The notes: generated from the letters alone by a model not told the origin. A DNA stretch of 64,000 nucleotides from Rhynchopus euleeides (GCA_963210315.1 OY723272.1:682001-746000); one strand, 5' to 3'; shown: positions 21,774-33,171, counted from the first letter of the stretch. Made by a program: numbers and translations.

Positions 21774-22182
21774 CCCTGGTGAAAGTTGGTGTGAATGTGC
21801 GCACAGTCATAACAACAAGGCAATGCAGATTGTGTTTGTCACCCAAAGCGCTGCCAACTATATTTTTTCACTGTGACAAGCTTCTTGTTGTGTGTGAAAA
21901 ACACACAAACACACACACACACCCCCGCGTGGCAAAACAAATGATGTGGCTAAACCGCCAGCAATGCATATCGGGGCGTTGCCATGCGGCAAACAAAAAC
22001 GATTCGTTTTCTTGGGCGAATCAACACACAAGCGCAAAAATGGCGATACCCGAGCCCCTCCCCCCCCCAGGGGTGTACTTCGCTTGGAGCCATCAACCCA
22101 ACAAGACCCACCGCTCTCTCACCCCTCTCTGTATCTCTCGCTTCAACTGCCCCAATTCTACCTGGGCCTCCTCTGTGGAGGT
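21774..22182. other. 3' flank of the sugar transporter
   Basis: It contains a CA microsatellite near 21900-21922 and a C run at 22057-22069 (G run on the coding strand, about 115 bp past the stop). No gene is seen. Confidence 0.5.
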
Positions 22183-24549
22183 TTACTCGATGTCAGAGTA
22201 AGTCTGCCTCCCCATGAGCTCCTGCTCGAGGACACGGTACGACTTCCCCTTCGTCTCGGGGATCACGAAGTAGACGAAGAAGATGCCGAGGAAGCAGACG
22301 CAGCCGTACAGGGTGAAGACCCATCCCTGCCCGATGTCACCCCCACCGAAGCCGTCCTGCATCTTGGATGCGCTCTTCGTGATGCCGAAGGAGAGGAGCC
22401 AGTTGGTCATGGTGGCGACGGACGAAGCCAGCCCCTTCACCTCCGGGTGGAACAGCTCGCCCATGATGAACCACGGAATGGCGCCCATGCCGCAGGCAAA
22501 GGACACGACGTAGATGAAAATGCCGACCACAGCAAGCTCCTTGGGTGTGTCTGCGTGGAAGAAGTAGCTGTTCATGACAACCACCCCGACGCACAGCCCG
22601 ACGGAGGCCCCGATGAGCAGCGGCTTGCGCCCTGCACGGTCCATCAGGGGGGCGCTGAGGATGGTCGTGACGCACTGCGCTGCCTGGAGCACCGTCACCA
22701 CCTTCATCACGGTGTCGGAGTCTGTCCAGACCAGACCGAGGATCTTGCTCGCGTAGAACATCACGGCGTTGATGCCGGTCAGCTGCTGCACGAACATCAG
22801 GCCCACGCCGATCATGAGGGCACGGCCTGTCGGGGAGGTGTTGGGTTGGCAGGTGTTGGCGAAACTATGCGTCTGCAAACCAGTAAGGGGAGAGAAGAAC
22901 CAGCGGGTATTCGTCGATCGCGAGAACACCCGGAAAAAGGGGGGGGGGGGGTAAAATGGCAGAAGGGGTTCGCGGGGCACCGCCTGGTTTCCGAAGTATG
23001 CGCCAAGCGTGCGCATGGAGGGGTCATAAGAATGCATACCACGCGGGCGGATGAAGAGGTCACGGATGCCGCCCCCAGACACATCGTCGTCCTTCACGTG
23101 GCTCCGCAGCTCGCTCATCAGGTTCTGCGGGTGTGTTGTGATAGGCAGTGGAGGCAGTGGGAGGGCAGCACCACCTCCGGCACAGGGCAGGCCTGATTGT
23201 GGTAAGCACAGAAGGGTCGATGTGCATGTGAGTCACAATGGCATACCGGGAAGTCGCTCTCCTCCGTGCGGATCTTACGGAGCGACAGCTCAGCTTCGGC
23301 GTCACGGCCCTTCGACATGAGCCATGTGGGCGACTCGGGAAGCAGGAAGCCGAGCACGGCCCCAGCACCGCTGACTGCGATGGCCAGGATGCACATGGGC
23401 TCCCACCTGCCAAGGCAACGGATGGGAGGTTGTGAAGGCAAGCATGCAAAGGCTGGACACGGCCCAAAATCTTTCAAGCATGCAAGGCCTGGCGGCATAC
23501 GTGAGCGAGATCCCAGCCGCGTTGACAACGACAAGCCCGATGGTGATCGCGATCTGGAAGCATGTCCCGAAGGCGCCGCGCAGCTTCAGGGTCGCGATTT
23601 CAGTCTGGGCAGGGAGGGTGGGGTGCATGGCGCCTAACACAACTGCCGTGGGACAAGCACACCCGGTGTCCGCGGGCAAACCTCCGAACACATGGGAAAT
23701 CTATTGTCGTAGTATGGAGCGGACGGAGCGTTGATGCTACGTCCACACCCACAGTGGGGACGGCAAGTGGGTCTGCCGCATAGAGCCAACCCACCCAGAC
23801 ACACACGCCATCCTTTAGTTAGCGTAGGCCGCACTGTGCTGCTGCCTCCTGTGACACACCTGGTAGTTCCCCACACAGCAGCAGGTCAGCCCGATGGCAA
23901 ACCCCAGCACGATGCGAGCCATGATGAGCTGGGCGACCTGCTTGCTGTTGCTGAAGTCGGCCGTCTCGATCTCCTCCCAGCTCATGGAGGAGTAGTCGTG
24001 GCTGACCACCTTGGGGGTCGTCAGGATCATGACGTACCCCGCCACGAACAGCAGGTTAGCGAGGATGATGCCGTTCCGCTTCCCGAACTTGTCCACAGGG
24101 CCGCCTGCGAACACTGCCCCCACGCCGGCACCCAGGTTGATGACGGAACCAAACCAGGTGCGCGTGTCGTCGTTCAGCTGCATCTGCACGTCCAGGAACT
24201 TGTCATGCACAGACGATGGGTGCAGGATGCTGAGGTTCCCAGAAGGGGGAACGGCCCAGCCATCGGGCTGCGGGTCGAACAGGGGGGACGTGAACCCCAA
24301 AGAGTAACCGAAGCAGAAGGTCGCACAGCTCGTCACGAGGAGCACGAAGTAGACGTAGGGGGTCTCCTTCTCGTAGGGGTGGTCCATCCCGTCCAGCAGC
24401 CCTGTCTCCTCATTGTTCACCCCCTCGTGTTCGAAGACCATGTCGGAGAGCTTCCGGCCGTGTACCCCTGCAGCTGCGGCAGGGCTTGTTCCGTGTGCCC
24501 CAGTTTGCCCCGCCGCCACCCCAGAATCGATCCCACCCGGGACACTCAT
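22183..24549 (-). CDS. Sugar (hexose-type) transporter, MFS sugar-porter family, five exons
   Basis: Exons 23860-24549, 23501-23604, 23247-23406, 23040-23124 and 22183-22826 join in phase to 560 residues, the usual size for the family. Donors are GTGTGT, then three GTATGC; all acceptors end CAG. Family landmarks are in order: GGPVDKFGKRNG after the second helix, EIATLKLRGAFG near the fourth, LPESPTWLMSKGR closing the N-half, QQLTGINAVMFYASKI in helix 7, DRAGRKPLL between helices 8 and 9, and PETKGKS after helix 12. It should move a monosaccharide across a membrane, probably by facilitated diffusion or proton symport; substrate and membrane are not predictable. The cytosolic N-terminus of about 75 residues has no special motif. 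A run of C on the coding strand lies about 45 bp before the start. Confidence 0.93.
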
Positions 24550-26059
24550 CCTCGAGGGGAAATACGAAAAAGGGGCGGGGGAGAAGGAAGGGGGGGGGGA
24601 AGAAAGTGGAGCAGTGGGACGGGTGGGGTCACTTAAGGAGGCTGTATGAATCTGATGAACGAAATAATAACAAAAAAAACTCGGTCGAGGTGGGGATGGG
24701 GTTGCCTGCAGTATCCTTGCCACTGCCCGCTTGCATTAATGGAGCAAACCTTGTTTGAAACAAGCTGCCTACCCCCTCCCCCCCCCCCCCTGTGATAATA
24801 CTTCAGATATAGCCTCCTTGTGACCCCCTTCTCCTCCACACACCTCCTCCCCAGGCGCACCAAAGGTAGCCCAACAGATTCCCGCGAGCGGGTGTGCGTC
24901 AGCTTGTGTGAACTGGAGACAAAGGCGGTGGGTGGGTGGGGTGGGGGGGGCGGGGGCGGTCCATCGTAGTTCGCTCGGCATCCGCAGCACGCACCCATCT
25001 AAGGTTACGGTGGGAATCGTACTCCTTTCGCTTTGTTGTAGACACCTTGCCCAGCAACTGTGGGAGAACAGTTCCGGATGGCTACTTTTTTTTGTTGAGA
25101 TCACGAATTTTTTTCCCAGCGGAATGAGAGAGAGAGGCAGAGCTGAATTCACCACAACACCATCTCCCCCGGCAGTTATTGTGCCGGTTGGGTGGTGGCT
25201 GTCACTTATAGCTTGGCAGCAGATTCCTCCCCCCCCCCCCCACCCCCCAGCCGCACGAACCCAGCAGGGCCCACAGGCGTGTGGGAAGCAGGGGGGTGGG
25301 GCAGACCAGCATCGGCAGCAAAAGGCACCGCCGCCCCCACCAAGTTGGGCCCCAACACTCCCCATGCCGGCAGGCGAGGGGGGAGGGGCCATCCAACTGC
25401 AGGCGATAACCGACACCCGGGTGTGTAAATGAGAATGACAACAAAAGGGGCGGGGGCCTGGGGAGGGGGGTGTCTGAGAGGCAGATGGGACTTGTGACTC
25501 CACTCTGCAGTCCCTCCCGGAACCATGGTGGGGGTGGGGATGGGGGGTTTTAACGAGAGGCAAGCTTCGCTGCGTACATTGAAGGCCGATGAGGACTGCC
25601 CTCCCCTCAGTGTCCCTGGGCAGTCTCGTACATGTGGCCTACACTCCGCAACGTGTGTTGGTCTGACCGTGGGTTGAAGAATCCGTCTTCTGTGATGGGG
25701 GGTGATGGACGAGCTGTCATCCTGCACATAAAATGGGGCTCCTGAAGCAACATTGTTAAACTTATGATAACCCCTCTGACAGAAGGGGGTCCCAGGAGCA
25801 CCACTGCGCCTGAACTTCTGATGAACTTCTGATAGAACAGGCCTCAAAAACAAAAACTGCATACTTAGCGTCTTCCCAGGTCGGTTGGACCCGGTAGATA
25901 TCCCTCCAAGCAGGCTCTTCGGCGCAGATGTGTATTGGGGCACACTGCTCTCTGGCGACGTGACTATCCCGGGCTCCTCCAGCAGATTCCGCAATTTTGT
26001 CCGCCCCCTGCTGTGCGTAGCGGTGGATGGTACATGGCAAGGGGGGGCTATGAATGAGG
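24550..26059. other. Intergenic region with homopolymer runs and one dispersed repeat
   Basis: C runs occur at 24774-24791, 25220-25234 and nearby, and open frames on the minus strand reflect composition. A segment at 25015-25083 matches, inverted, the interior of the foldback element near 1855-1920 (shared ACTGTTCTCCCACAGTT and AAAGGAGTACGATT). No exon is supported. Confidence 0.55.
25015..25083 (-). repeat. Dispersed repeat shared with 1855-1920
   Basis: Read on the minus strand it carries CCGGAACTGTTCTCCCACAGTT and AAAGGAGTACGATT separated by about 25 bp. The order and spacing match those in the interior of the foldback element at 1540-2458, although no foldback ends are present here. Confidence 0.6.
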
Positions 26060-29000
26060 CTATGCAACACACGGGCGGTTCCCCCCCCCCCTCCCCCCTC
26101 CCCACCCAGCCTCACCTCCCCAGGAGGACGCATCGGCATGCCTTGATCGGGACTGGTAAATCCACCGGCTCCAGACACGCCAATACTTCTGGATCACCCC
26201 ATACGAGGTTTCGAGAGAGATCTGCTCGCACATGATCTGCTGGTGCCGAACCCTGCCGATGCGCAGCTGGTCCATCAGGAAGATGGCGGACGAGATGACC
26301 GGGTCGGAGTTCGACTGCGCCTCATCCGCCTCCACATCCCATATCCCCGCCAGCAGGTGGTTGAGCAACGCATGGTGCTCCGCATGCCCGCCCCCTTGCG
26401 CCTGCTGCACCCAGTCCTCCGGGGTCCCCGTCGTGCCGAACATCGCAGGGTTGATGTCCTGATCCGTATCCTCCTCCTCCCGCAGCAGCCTCCTGCTGGC
26501 CTCACTCTCGGGCATCGTCAGCACCGCACGTTCCAAAGCGAGCACACCACGCCACCCCTGCGCCGGGTCGACAACACGCGCATGCTGCACCAATCTGAAA
26601 AGCCCAGTCATGCCGCTGAGAATCTCAGCCTGCTCTATGGCGGAGAGGGGGACCCCCGGGTCCCTTTTGAAGGGGTCATACGCAGGGAGGGCTCTGATCA
26701 GGTCAATAGGGAAGGATCTCTTCGCCTTCATCGAGACAAACTGCATCCGCGCATCCCAGCTTATCTCGCGCATCGCATAGACGCACTCCAGATTCTTCAG
26801 CTTCAGCCGGAGCCGGGATGCGTCGAGGGAGTCACGATCGGCGGAGCGGAGGGGGGCCCTCTCGATGTGAGTCTTTAGCTTGAGGAGCTCCTCGCTTTCA
26901 TAGTATTTTCCCTGCCTTTTCCGGATCCGCGCCAGGAACCCCATGGCGTGGAGAATGTGGGGGCGTGTTTCGGGGTATCGCTGGAGCCTCACGGTGAGAT
27001 ACCTCTTTGCGTAGTCCTCAGACTCTTCGTACATCCCGGTCTGCTCGTAGAGCTCCGCGATGGCTATCATGCAGAGGGCGACGAGGGCGTGGTCTGTCGG
27101 GTAGATCTGCTGCCGGATGTGGAGGCAGCGCAGCAGCGACACCTCCGCCTTTCTGAAGGTCTGCTTCGCAGCGCTCGTCTTGGCGTAGTCGAAGAGGATG
27201 TTGGCGAGGGTGGGGGACAGCCGGTCCGCGGTGTCCGTCCCGTTGACCTGCTGTATCGCCTCCAGCTGCAGCTCCAGCGCCACGTCGTATTCCTGCATCC
27301 GGTGGTGGTACTGCGCGAGCCAACGCGTCGCATCCGCTGTCAGGGGGTGCAGGTTCCCCAACACCTCCAGAGTGATGTGCGACGACTTCTGCAGCAACGG
27401 CAGAGCCTCTTCATGCCTGCCGCACCGCAGCAGCGAGGCAGCGCGCTGCAGCGACAGCTTGATGAAGTCGGGGTGCCTCCCGGGGATGAGCTTCACGCTG
27501 TGATCCAACGCACGCACAAACAGGTCGTGCGCCCTGCCGAAGAGCTCCACCGAATCACACGTCGGGGGCTGCGTCTCCGCCCTCTCCGTGTAATACTCTG
27601 CGAGGTGCAGGATGCCCTCCGCCAGGTCGGGCAGGGGTATCCTCCGCGAGTCGTAGTGCTCGCTCAGCACGAACAGCGCCTGTTGGTCGAGCGCCCACTC
27701 CACCTTCGGGCGGTTGAGAAGGTTCATCGCCTCCGCGATGGCGTGCAGGCATTTGAAGAGGTCCAGCTCGGAGGCGTTGAGCTGCGACCGGAGGATGTTG
27801 AGCGCATACAGCAGGTCGAACACCCCCTGCCGCACGTCGCAGTTTTTGATGTGCACCGCGGCAGCCTTCTGCTTCGCAGCAGCGACGAGGGGGCAGCGCG
27901 GGCCCTGCGATGCGATGAGCTCGCGCGATATGACGTCGTACCAAAAGAGGGCCTTGGAGAACTGCCGCTGCCTGAGGTAGAAGTCTGCGATCTTCGAGAG
28001 GCACTGCCACACCCTGGGGTGCTTCGTCCCGGCAACCGCCATCACGCTTTCAAAGGATTGGATGAAGACATCACGCCCCCTCCGCAGGTCCCCTTTCCCC
28101 AGGTAGAGCGTGCCCAGGTTGTAAAGAACAGCAGCAACGGCGTGCGCTGCCTCGATGGACTGCGCCTTCTCACGCAGCTCCTGGGCATCCTCTAGCGCAG
28201 AGAGGAAGTATTCTTCAGATTTTTTAAACTGCGCCCCCTTGTGGTGCAGCATGCCCAGCGCGTTCTTCGCCAGGATGATGCGTATGTCATGCCCTGTGAG
28301 GAGGTCCTGCCGCTGCTTCAGGATGAACTTCATCAGCTCGATGAAGTCGAGGTCGTCGTGGTTGACGATGCAGTCAAACCTGTTGCACCGGATGAGGCAC
28401 GATATACTCCGCTTCAGCGAGTGTTTGATCTTCATGTTGTCATCCAGGTTAATCTGCGCGATATCGGTGTTGAATATCAACGCATTCGTCAGGTGGCGCA
28501 CCGAATCATCGGTGAGGTCGTTCCCCCCGAGGCTGACGTAGCGGAGCCCGAAGGGGCAGAGCTCTATTGCACGGGCGACAATCTCCACACCCTCGTCGCC
28601 CACCGCAGAAGGCGCCTTGCGGGGGACACGCCGGATCGGATCAAGCATCCACTTGGTGGGGTCGCCGTCAATCAACTTCCGTCTCGCACAGGCTTTGAAG
28701 TCGTAAACAGTGGAGTCGTGGACACGGATGCAGCTGTGGTGCACCAACACAACCTTGTTGCACTCATCGAGGCTCACAAAGTAGTACAGCGTGCGGTCTT
28801 TGTTGCGGTAGCCCGATATGATGTACCACTGCACAAAGTAGTTTATGCTCTGGAGGCTGGCGCTCCACCCCAGCTTGCGGTTCTTAATCTCGTAGAACAT
28901 GCCCTCGATCAGCAGGGCGGCGGACTTCCGCAGCTGCAGCATCTTATTCTGGTGTGCAGCATCCTCACTTGGCGCTGATGCCACTGCGATGCGAGGCGAA

Positions 29001-32000
29001 TGGGGTGCCCCACGCGGCGACGCCATGCGGGACACCAGGGGGCGGGGCGAGTGCTTCCCGCCACCGGACATCCCTGCCTGCTGCGCCCTCGCCGTGTCGA
29101 TGCACGACATCACCTCCGAAGACCCCGCATCCACGCGCTTCTGCTGCACCGCCTTCGCACCCTTCCTGTCCAACACCAGCGACGGCAGCGCCGCCTTCGC
29201 CTCCTTAAACCTCTTCAGCTTCGCCGCAAACGAAGGTGTGGGATACGTCATCATATTCCGGAGATGGTGCCCCTCCGCCTCAAACAGGTCATAACACTCC
29301 GACTCCGGGCAATGCGCCTTCCCGGGCACCGCTGCGCCGTAGGGGTCTGTCGCGGCACGCTGCGAGGTGTTGTTCAGCACACTCAGTGGGAGATATGAGG
29401 CTGCGGGCCTCCTCCGGAAAGGCACAGGGGACTTTGTCGTCGCAATCACACTGGCAGCCGCCTGCTTGGGGACAGACCCCCGCAGCCACTGCAGCTCCGC
29501 CTTAGCCGTGAAGCCAAGCTCCAGGCAGTCGAGGACTGCCTGCGGCAGGTTCTCCTCTGTGTAGTAGAGATCCTCCATGGGTGTCACCGTCACGCAGGCT
29601 CCCCGCAGCGCCGCCTCAAACACAAAGGTCTCGCTGCCCGGCTTGGCGGAGCTTTTGAGGTAGGTTTGGTAGGCCAGCTCGATGATGGAGGACTCTGGCA
29701 GGGTTGCGAAGGAGTTGGTGTCGGTGCTGACCTCCCACAGCGCGTAATCAGCAGCTGGGGTCTGCACACTCGCCGTCAGAAAGGACACGGGGGTCGTCGC
29801 ATTCGCAACGCGCACGCCGTGCTCCACAGTCGACAGCTTGATCCCGTTGACTCGCGAGAGGAGCACACCCGCCGTGAGGCCCACCCTCTCGACACAGCTG
29901 TCGTGGTCGACACCCGCCAAAACCACCTTCGGGAGATGTGGTTTCTGCAGCGCCTCGATAGCCACATCGAACAGCCTATACCGAACATCCTGCGACTGGT
30001 GCGGCTCCAACAGGCCCTTGTCGAAGGGTGTCACCGTCGGGATCAGCGTGCCGAACCCAGCCTGCTCCCCAGGCGATTTGTCGATCCGTATCCTCCTGTC
30101 GGAGGAGCGCGGGTCGGTGTAGCAGAGCTTGATGTGCGGCTCTGCGTTGATGGCACTCCCGATGGCATTCACGATGCGCATGTCGGAGCAATCCGCGAGG
30201 AGCTGCCGGAGCCTGGCCTGCGTGACATCACCCCCCTCGGTTTCCAGCAGAACGCTGCACATTATCTGATCGCAGGAGGCCCCTTTACAGAGGTCGACGA
30301 TCACCTCGAAGACACAGGGAGGCGCTATCGCGTCGTGGTTCCGGTGCAGCCTTGCCATCATTGACACATCATGTGCACGGCAGAGGAGTTCCACGCAGGC
30401 AACCTCCTCTTTCAGATCACACGCTACAGTGGGTCGGACAAACATAGGCCTTTCGTTGATGAGGATTGACCCTTTCCGGAAGGCGCTCATAATAGGTATC
30501 GTGACATCAGCCACGGGGAGCTGTTTTACCACACTCCCTTGGATCTGCGGCAAGCCCTTCATAGCTGCGGTGAGGAGTCCGAAGCAGGCGGTGGCTTGAG
30601 GGGTGGTTGGTTCGTTTGTCAGAAGCGCTGCGATGCTCCGGGTTTTCAGGCAGAGCCTCCCGTCCACCTTGAAGAGGGAGAGGGTTTGGCCCTGCCGCAC
30701 CACCACGATCCGGAGGTGGAATGACACATAGAGCGTCGAGTCCTCCGTCTCGATGCATTCGATTGTCTCCAGAACCTCGGCGATTGTCATGTGAGACTGG
30801 ATCCTCAGATAGAGCACCGCAACCAGCGGGGGGATATGGTCCACATAGCAGAGCACATCCTCTTCCCTCCTCAGGGCGGCGATGCGGGACCCCGGGCTGC
30901 TAACCCCTTGCTGCTTCCTGGGCGAACTGCTCATATCCATAAAAGCCCCCTTTGGAGCACCAGGGAAGGCACGGCCCCCACCTCCACCTCCACCTCCACC
31001 CCCACCCCCGCCAAATGACACCCCAGAGGCAACCCCCTGAGACGTGCCGGGGCGTGGGGGGAGCCCGATGGGTGGCACCGTTGGGTGGCCCACCCCACCC
31101 CCGCCACCCTGCTCCACCTGGGGAGGCGGGACCTCCTTCAGCCCCAGCAGGAAGCTCTGCGACCTGCCTCGGGTGCAGGAAGAGGACCGCTTCGCCCCGT
31201 GGGAGGATGCTGACGGCTCGGGGGGGTGGTGCGATGAGGAGCTCCGCAGATGGGGCATGGTGCTCGGCATCGGGGCGTGCTGCGCCATGCCGCGGGAGGC
31301 GGGGCCCCGCTGCCTGGAGGAGGTCGGGGAGGTGGGGTCGTCGAGCCACGCCAGCACATCGGGTGTCGGGGTCCACGGCTTCTCGGGGCCCGAGTAAAGC
31401 TCCTCAAGGAGGGACTGGATATACCCCGGGGCGTCGATCCACTCCCCGCGGAGGTCATAGCTTTTGTCGAGGATTACACCCCCCGCGCTTCCCTCCGGCT
31501 GGCTGGATAGTTGCACCGCATAATGCCTGTCGGAGCTGCCCACCGCCCACCAGATGGTCTGCCGGTATTGCATCCCCTTCGCGGTTTTATTATACTTTTC
31601 CGTGAAGGCGCGGTTTTCCTCCCTGCGCAACTTCTCATGCTGGTGCAGAACGGTCGCCTCATCGTCAAAACTAGCACCGACCCCGCCTCCACCCCCTCTG
31701 GGCAGGACATACGACAGATGCCCTCCAGGATCATCCCCTTCATCCGACTCCGTCGAGGTGTCCGACTCCTCCCCAAGCGGAACCACAGCGATATCAAGCA
31801 TGCCAACCCCCCCCGGTGGACCTGGGGGTTTCCGTGGCGACTGGCTCCCCCCCGGAGCCCGGCGGGGTTTATATAGGCTGGTGAAGCCCTGAAGCCTGAT
31901 GCTGGCTTTGTGCTGCAGGGTGGTCTGCCTGAAGCTCCCCGGAGGCGATGCGGTGGGGCTCGGGGGTGCGATCTCCCCCGCAGAGAAGGCTGCGGTGACG

Positions 32001-32695
32001 CGGCGGAGGGGGAAGATCTCGCACTTCACCTTCACGATGTTCTTTGTGAAATCGATTGTCTCGTGGTCGATCGCGATGACATCCTTCCCGAGGCTGAACG
32101 CCATCTCCAGGTCAGCGGAATGGCAGTGAATCGACCAGGTCTCATTTGAGTAGATACACCAGAAAGACGGCTCGGAGAGGTCGTATGTGAAGAGAAACCC
32201 TGTTACAATCGCCACATCAACTGCTTCTGCCCCGCTGTAGCTCGAAGGGTCCAGCGACTCCAAAACACGCTCCTTTTTGTGGATGAGGAACTGCTCCGCA
32301 TCGTAGAGCGCGACACGCGTCTGGAATTCGGTTATCTCCCGCCTTGAGGAGAACCACTGCCTCCAGACAGACCAGCACTGCTCGAGAGAGGGGAGGTTCG
32401 GGGCCCTGGTTAAGGCTGTAATCCTCTCAAGCCCTTCCCTCTTGTCGAGCGGGGTGAGCTGCGAGAGGCCTGCTGAAAGCTTCTCCTCCACCTCTGCGGC
32501 ATCGTTGGAGTGGGGGCGGCGGAAGGTCACGGTGGCCTCGCCCACCTCGCGCGGCACCTTCAACCCGAGCTTGTCGAAAAGCTCGTGGAGGTCGATGGTT
32601 TTGACACCAGCCAGGTCTGCGAAAGCGGCCTTCCCCCCCGTGTAGACATATTCACTCTGCAGAGAATCGTACGACCACTTCGGTGTGGAATCCAT
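26060..32695 (-). CDS. Giant TPR-repeat protein (2,211 residues, single long exon)
   Basis: One frame runs from the ATG at 32695 without interruption. Residues 1-230 are globular but unassigned. About 250-610 is low-complexity, rich in P, S, G and H, with a pure glycine run near 575. About 620-1250 is a second unassigned globular region. A leucine-rich-repeat-like segment (LRYVSLGGNDLTDDSVRHL) lies near 1385. Residues about 1480-1935 are tandem helical repeats of TPR type resembling the kinesin-light-chain kind (YNLGTLYLGKGDL, FLRALDHS-like and YEESEDYAKRYL blocks). It is most likely a scaffold. The final 20 residues, rich in glycine and tryptophan, may be read-through into an intron, since a GTGAGG donor lies at about 26112, so the true C-terminus is uncertain. 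Long plus-strand frames here are shadows. Confidence 0.85.
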   Translation of the reverse strand: MDSTPKWSYDSLQSEYVYTGGKAAFADLAGVKTIDLHELFDKLGLKVPREVGEATVTFRRPHSNDAAEVEEKLSAGLSQLTPLDKREGLERITALTRAPNLPSLEQCWSVWRQWFSSRREITEFQTRVALYDAEQFLIHKKERVLESLDPSSYSGAEAVDVAIVTGFLFTYDLSEPSFWCIYSNETWSIHCHSADLEMAFSLGKDVIAIDHETIDFTKNIVKVKCEIFPLRRVTAAFSAGEIAPPSPTASPPGSFRQTTLQHKASIRLQGFTSLYKPRRAPGGSQSPRKPPGPPGGVGMLDIAVVPLGEESDTSTESDEGDDPGGHLSYVLPRGGGGGVGASFDDEATVLHQHEKLRREENRAFTEKYNKTAKGMQYRQTIWWAVGSSDRHYAVQLSSQPEGSAGGVILDKSYDLRGEWIDAPGYIQSLLEELYSGPEKPWTPTPDVLAWLDDPTSPTSSRQRGPASRGMAQHAPMPSTMPHLRSSSSHHPPEPSASSHGAKRSSSCTRGRSQSFLLGLKEVPPPQVEQGGGGGVGHPTVPPIGLPPRPGTSQGVASGVSFGGGGGGGGGGGGGRAFPGAPKGAFMDMSSSPRKQQGVSSPGSRIAALRREEDVLCYVDHIPPLVAVLYLRIQSHMTIAEVLETIECIETEDSTLYVSFHLRIVVVRQGQTLSLFKVDGRLCLKTRSIAALLTNEPTTPQATACFGLLTAAMKGLPQIQGSVVKQLPVADVTIPIMSAFRKGSILINERPMFVRPTVACDLKEEVACVELLCRAHDVSMMARLHRNHDAIAPPCVFEVIVDLCKGASCDQIMCSVLLETEGGDVTQARLRQLLADCSDMRIVNAIGSAINAEPHIKLCYTDPRSSDRRIRIDKSPGEQAGFGTLIPTVTPFDKGLLEPHQSQDVRYRLFDVAIEALQKPHLPKVVLAGVDHDSCVERVGLTAGVLLSRVNGIKLSTVEHGVRVANATTPVSFLTASVQTPAADYALWEVSTDTNSFATLPESSIIELAYQTYLKSSAKPGSETFVFEAALRGACVTVTPMEDLYYTEENLPQAVLDCLELGFTAKAELQWLRGSVPKQAAASVIATTKSPVPFRRRPAASYLPLSVLNNTSQRAATDPYGAAVPGKAHCPESECYDLFEAEGHHLRNMMTYPTPSFAAKLKRFKEAKAALPSLVLDRKGAKAVQQKRVDAGSSEVMSCIDTARAQQAGMSGGGKHSPRPLVSRMASPRGAPHSPRIAVASAPSEDAAHQNKMLQLRKSAALLIEGMFYEIKNRKLGWSASLQSINYFVQWYIISGYRNKDRTLYYFVSLDECNKVVLVHHSCIRVHDSTVYDFKACARRKLIDGDPTKWMLDPIRRVPRKAPSAVGDEGVEIVARAIELCPFGLRYVSLGGNDLTDDSVRHLTNALIFNTDIAQINLDDNMKIKHSLKRSISCLIRCNRFDCIVNHDDLDFIELMKFILKQRQDLLTGHDIRIILAKNALGMLHHKGAQFKKSEEYFLSALEDAQELREKAQSIEAAHAVAAVLYNLGTLYLGKGDLRRGRDVFIQSFESVMAVAGTKHPRVWQCLSKIADFYLRQRQFSKALFWYDVISRELIASQGPRCPLVAAAKQKAAAVHIKNCDVRQGVFDLLYALNILRSQLNASELDLFKCLHAIAEAMNLLNRPKVEWALDQQALFVLSEHYDSRRIPLPDLAEGILHLAEYYTERAETQPPTCDSVELFGRAHDLFVRALDHSVKLIPGRHPDFIKLSLQRAASLLRCGRHEEALPLLQKSSHITLEVLGNLHPLTADATRWLAQYHHRMQEYDVALELQLEAIQQVNGTDTADRLSPTLANILFDYAKTSAAKQTFRKAEVSLLRCLHIRQQIYPTDHALVALCMIAIAELYEQTGMYEESEDYAKRYLTVRLQRYPETRPHILHAMGFLARIRKRQGKYYESEELLKLKTHIERAPLRSADRDSLDASRLRLKLKNLECVYAMREISWDARMQFVSMKAKRSFPIDLIRALPAYDPFKRDPGVPLSAIEQAEILSGMTGLFRLVQHARVVDPAQGWRGVLALERAVLTMPESEASRRLLREEEDTDQDINPAMFGTTGTPEDWVQQAQGGGHAEHHALLNHLLAGIWDVEADEAQSNSDPVISSAIFLMDQLRIGRVRHQQIMCEQISLETSYGVIQKYWRVWSRWIYQSRSRHADASSWGGEAGWGGGRGGGNRPCVA

Positions 32696-32996
32696 CTTAA
32701 CGCCTTAGAGAGAGAGAGAGGGAGTGAAAGCAAGGGCAAGCTACCCAACACCTTCTCGCAGTGTGAGTCCTTTCTGTAGCCCACACCAGACGAAGGGGAG
32801 GGGTGGGTAGGAGAGAGGGGGGGGGGGGGGGTGGGGGTGGGGGAGAAGGATGCTGTGCCTCTCAGGCACCCAGGAGATATGACGGCAGGCCGTGGGCCCC
32901 GTGGTACCTCATTGCGAGGCTGTGGGGGGGCGTGGGGTGGTGTGGGGGATGGCCTGTTGTGGTGGGTGTGTGGGGGGCATGGAATGGCCGTGCTGT
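32696..32996. other. 5' flank of the TPR gene
   Basis: It contains a GA microsatellite at about 32707-32721 and a G run at 32817-32831 (C run on the coding strand, about 120 bp before the ATG). No other feature was recognised. Confidence 0.45.
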
Positions 32997-33109
32997 GGGG
33001 GTCTTCGCGAGGTGGGTGGTCATCAGTGCACTTTTGGTGCATTTCCTGTTGAATTAGCTGAAAACTGATGAAGATTGACGAAGGATAACGACCAGCGAAG
33101 ACCCCCCCT
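32997..33109. mobile_element. Harbinger-like MITE, copy 3 (inverted)
   Basis: It starts GGGGGTCTTCGC and ends GCGAAGACCCCCCC. The internal words (CAGTGCACTTTTGGTGCATTTCC, GAAAACTGATGAAGATTGACG) are the reverse complement of the 2863 copy. TGT may flank both sides, but the signal is weak. A separate remnant of its right end lies at 33550-33566. Confidence 0.8.
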
Positions 33110-33164
33110 GTATGATACAGCAAAACCTTTTCGCGTTGTGGCAGACGCCCTGCCGTAAATTATC
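33088..33164 (+). repeat. Direct repeat bounding an exon-like fragment, left copy
   Basis: It contains the MITE end followed by CTGTATGATACAGCAAAACC and then about 35 bp ending GCCCTGCCGTAAAT. It matches 33550-33621 almost exactly. The unit includes the short palindrome CTGTATGATACAG. Confidence 0.85.
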
Positions 33165-33171
33165 CTCCCTC

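Noticed and set aside
26948-28195. Plus-strand ORFs of up to 415 codons opposite the TPR gene
   Set aside because: They are GC-driven shadows with arginine/leucine-rich nonsense composition; the minus frame has clear TPR motifs.
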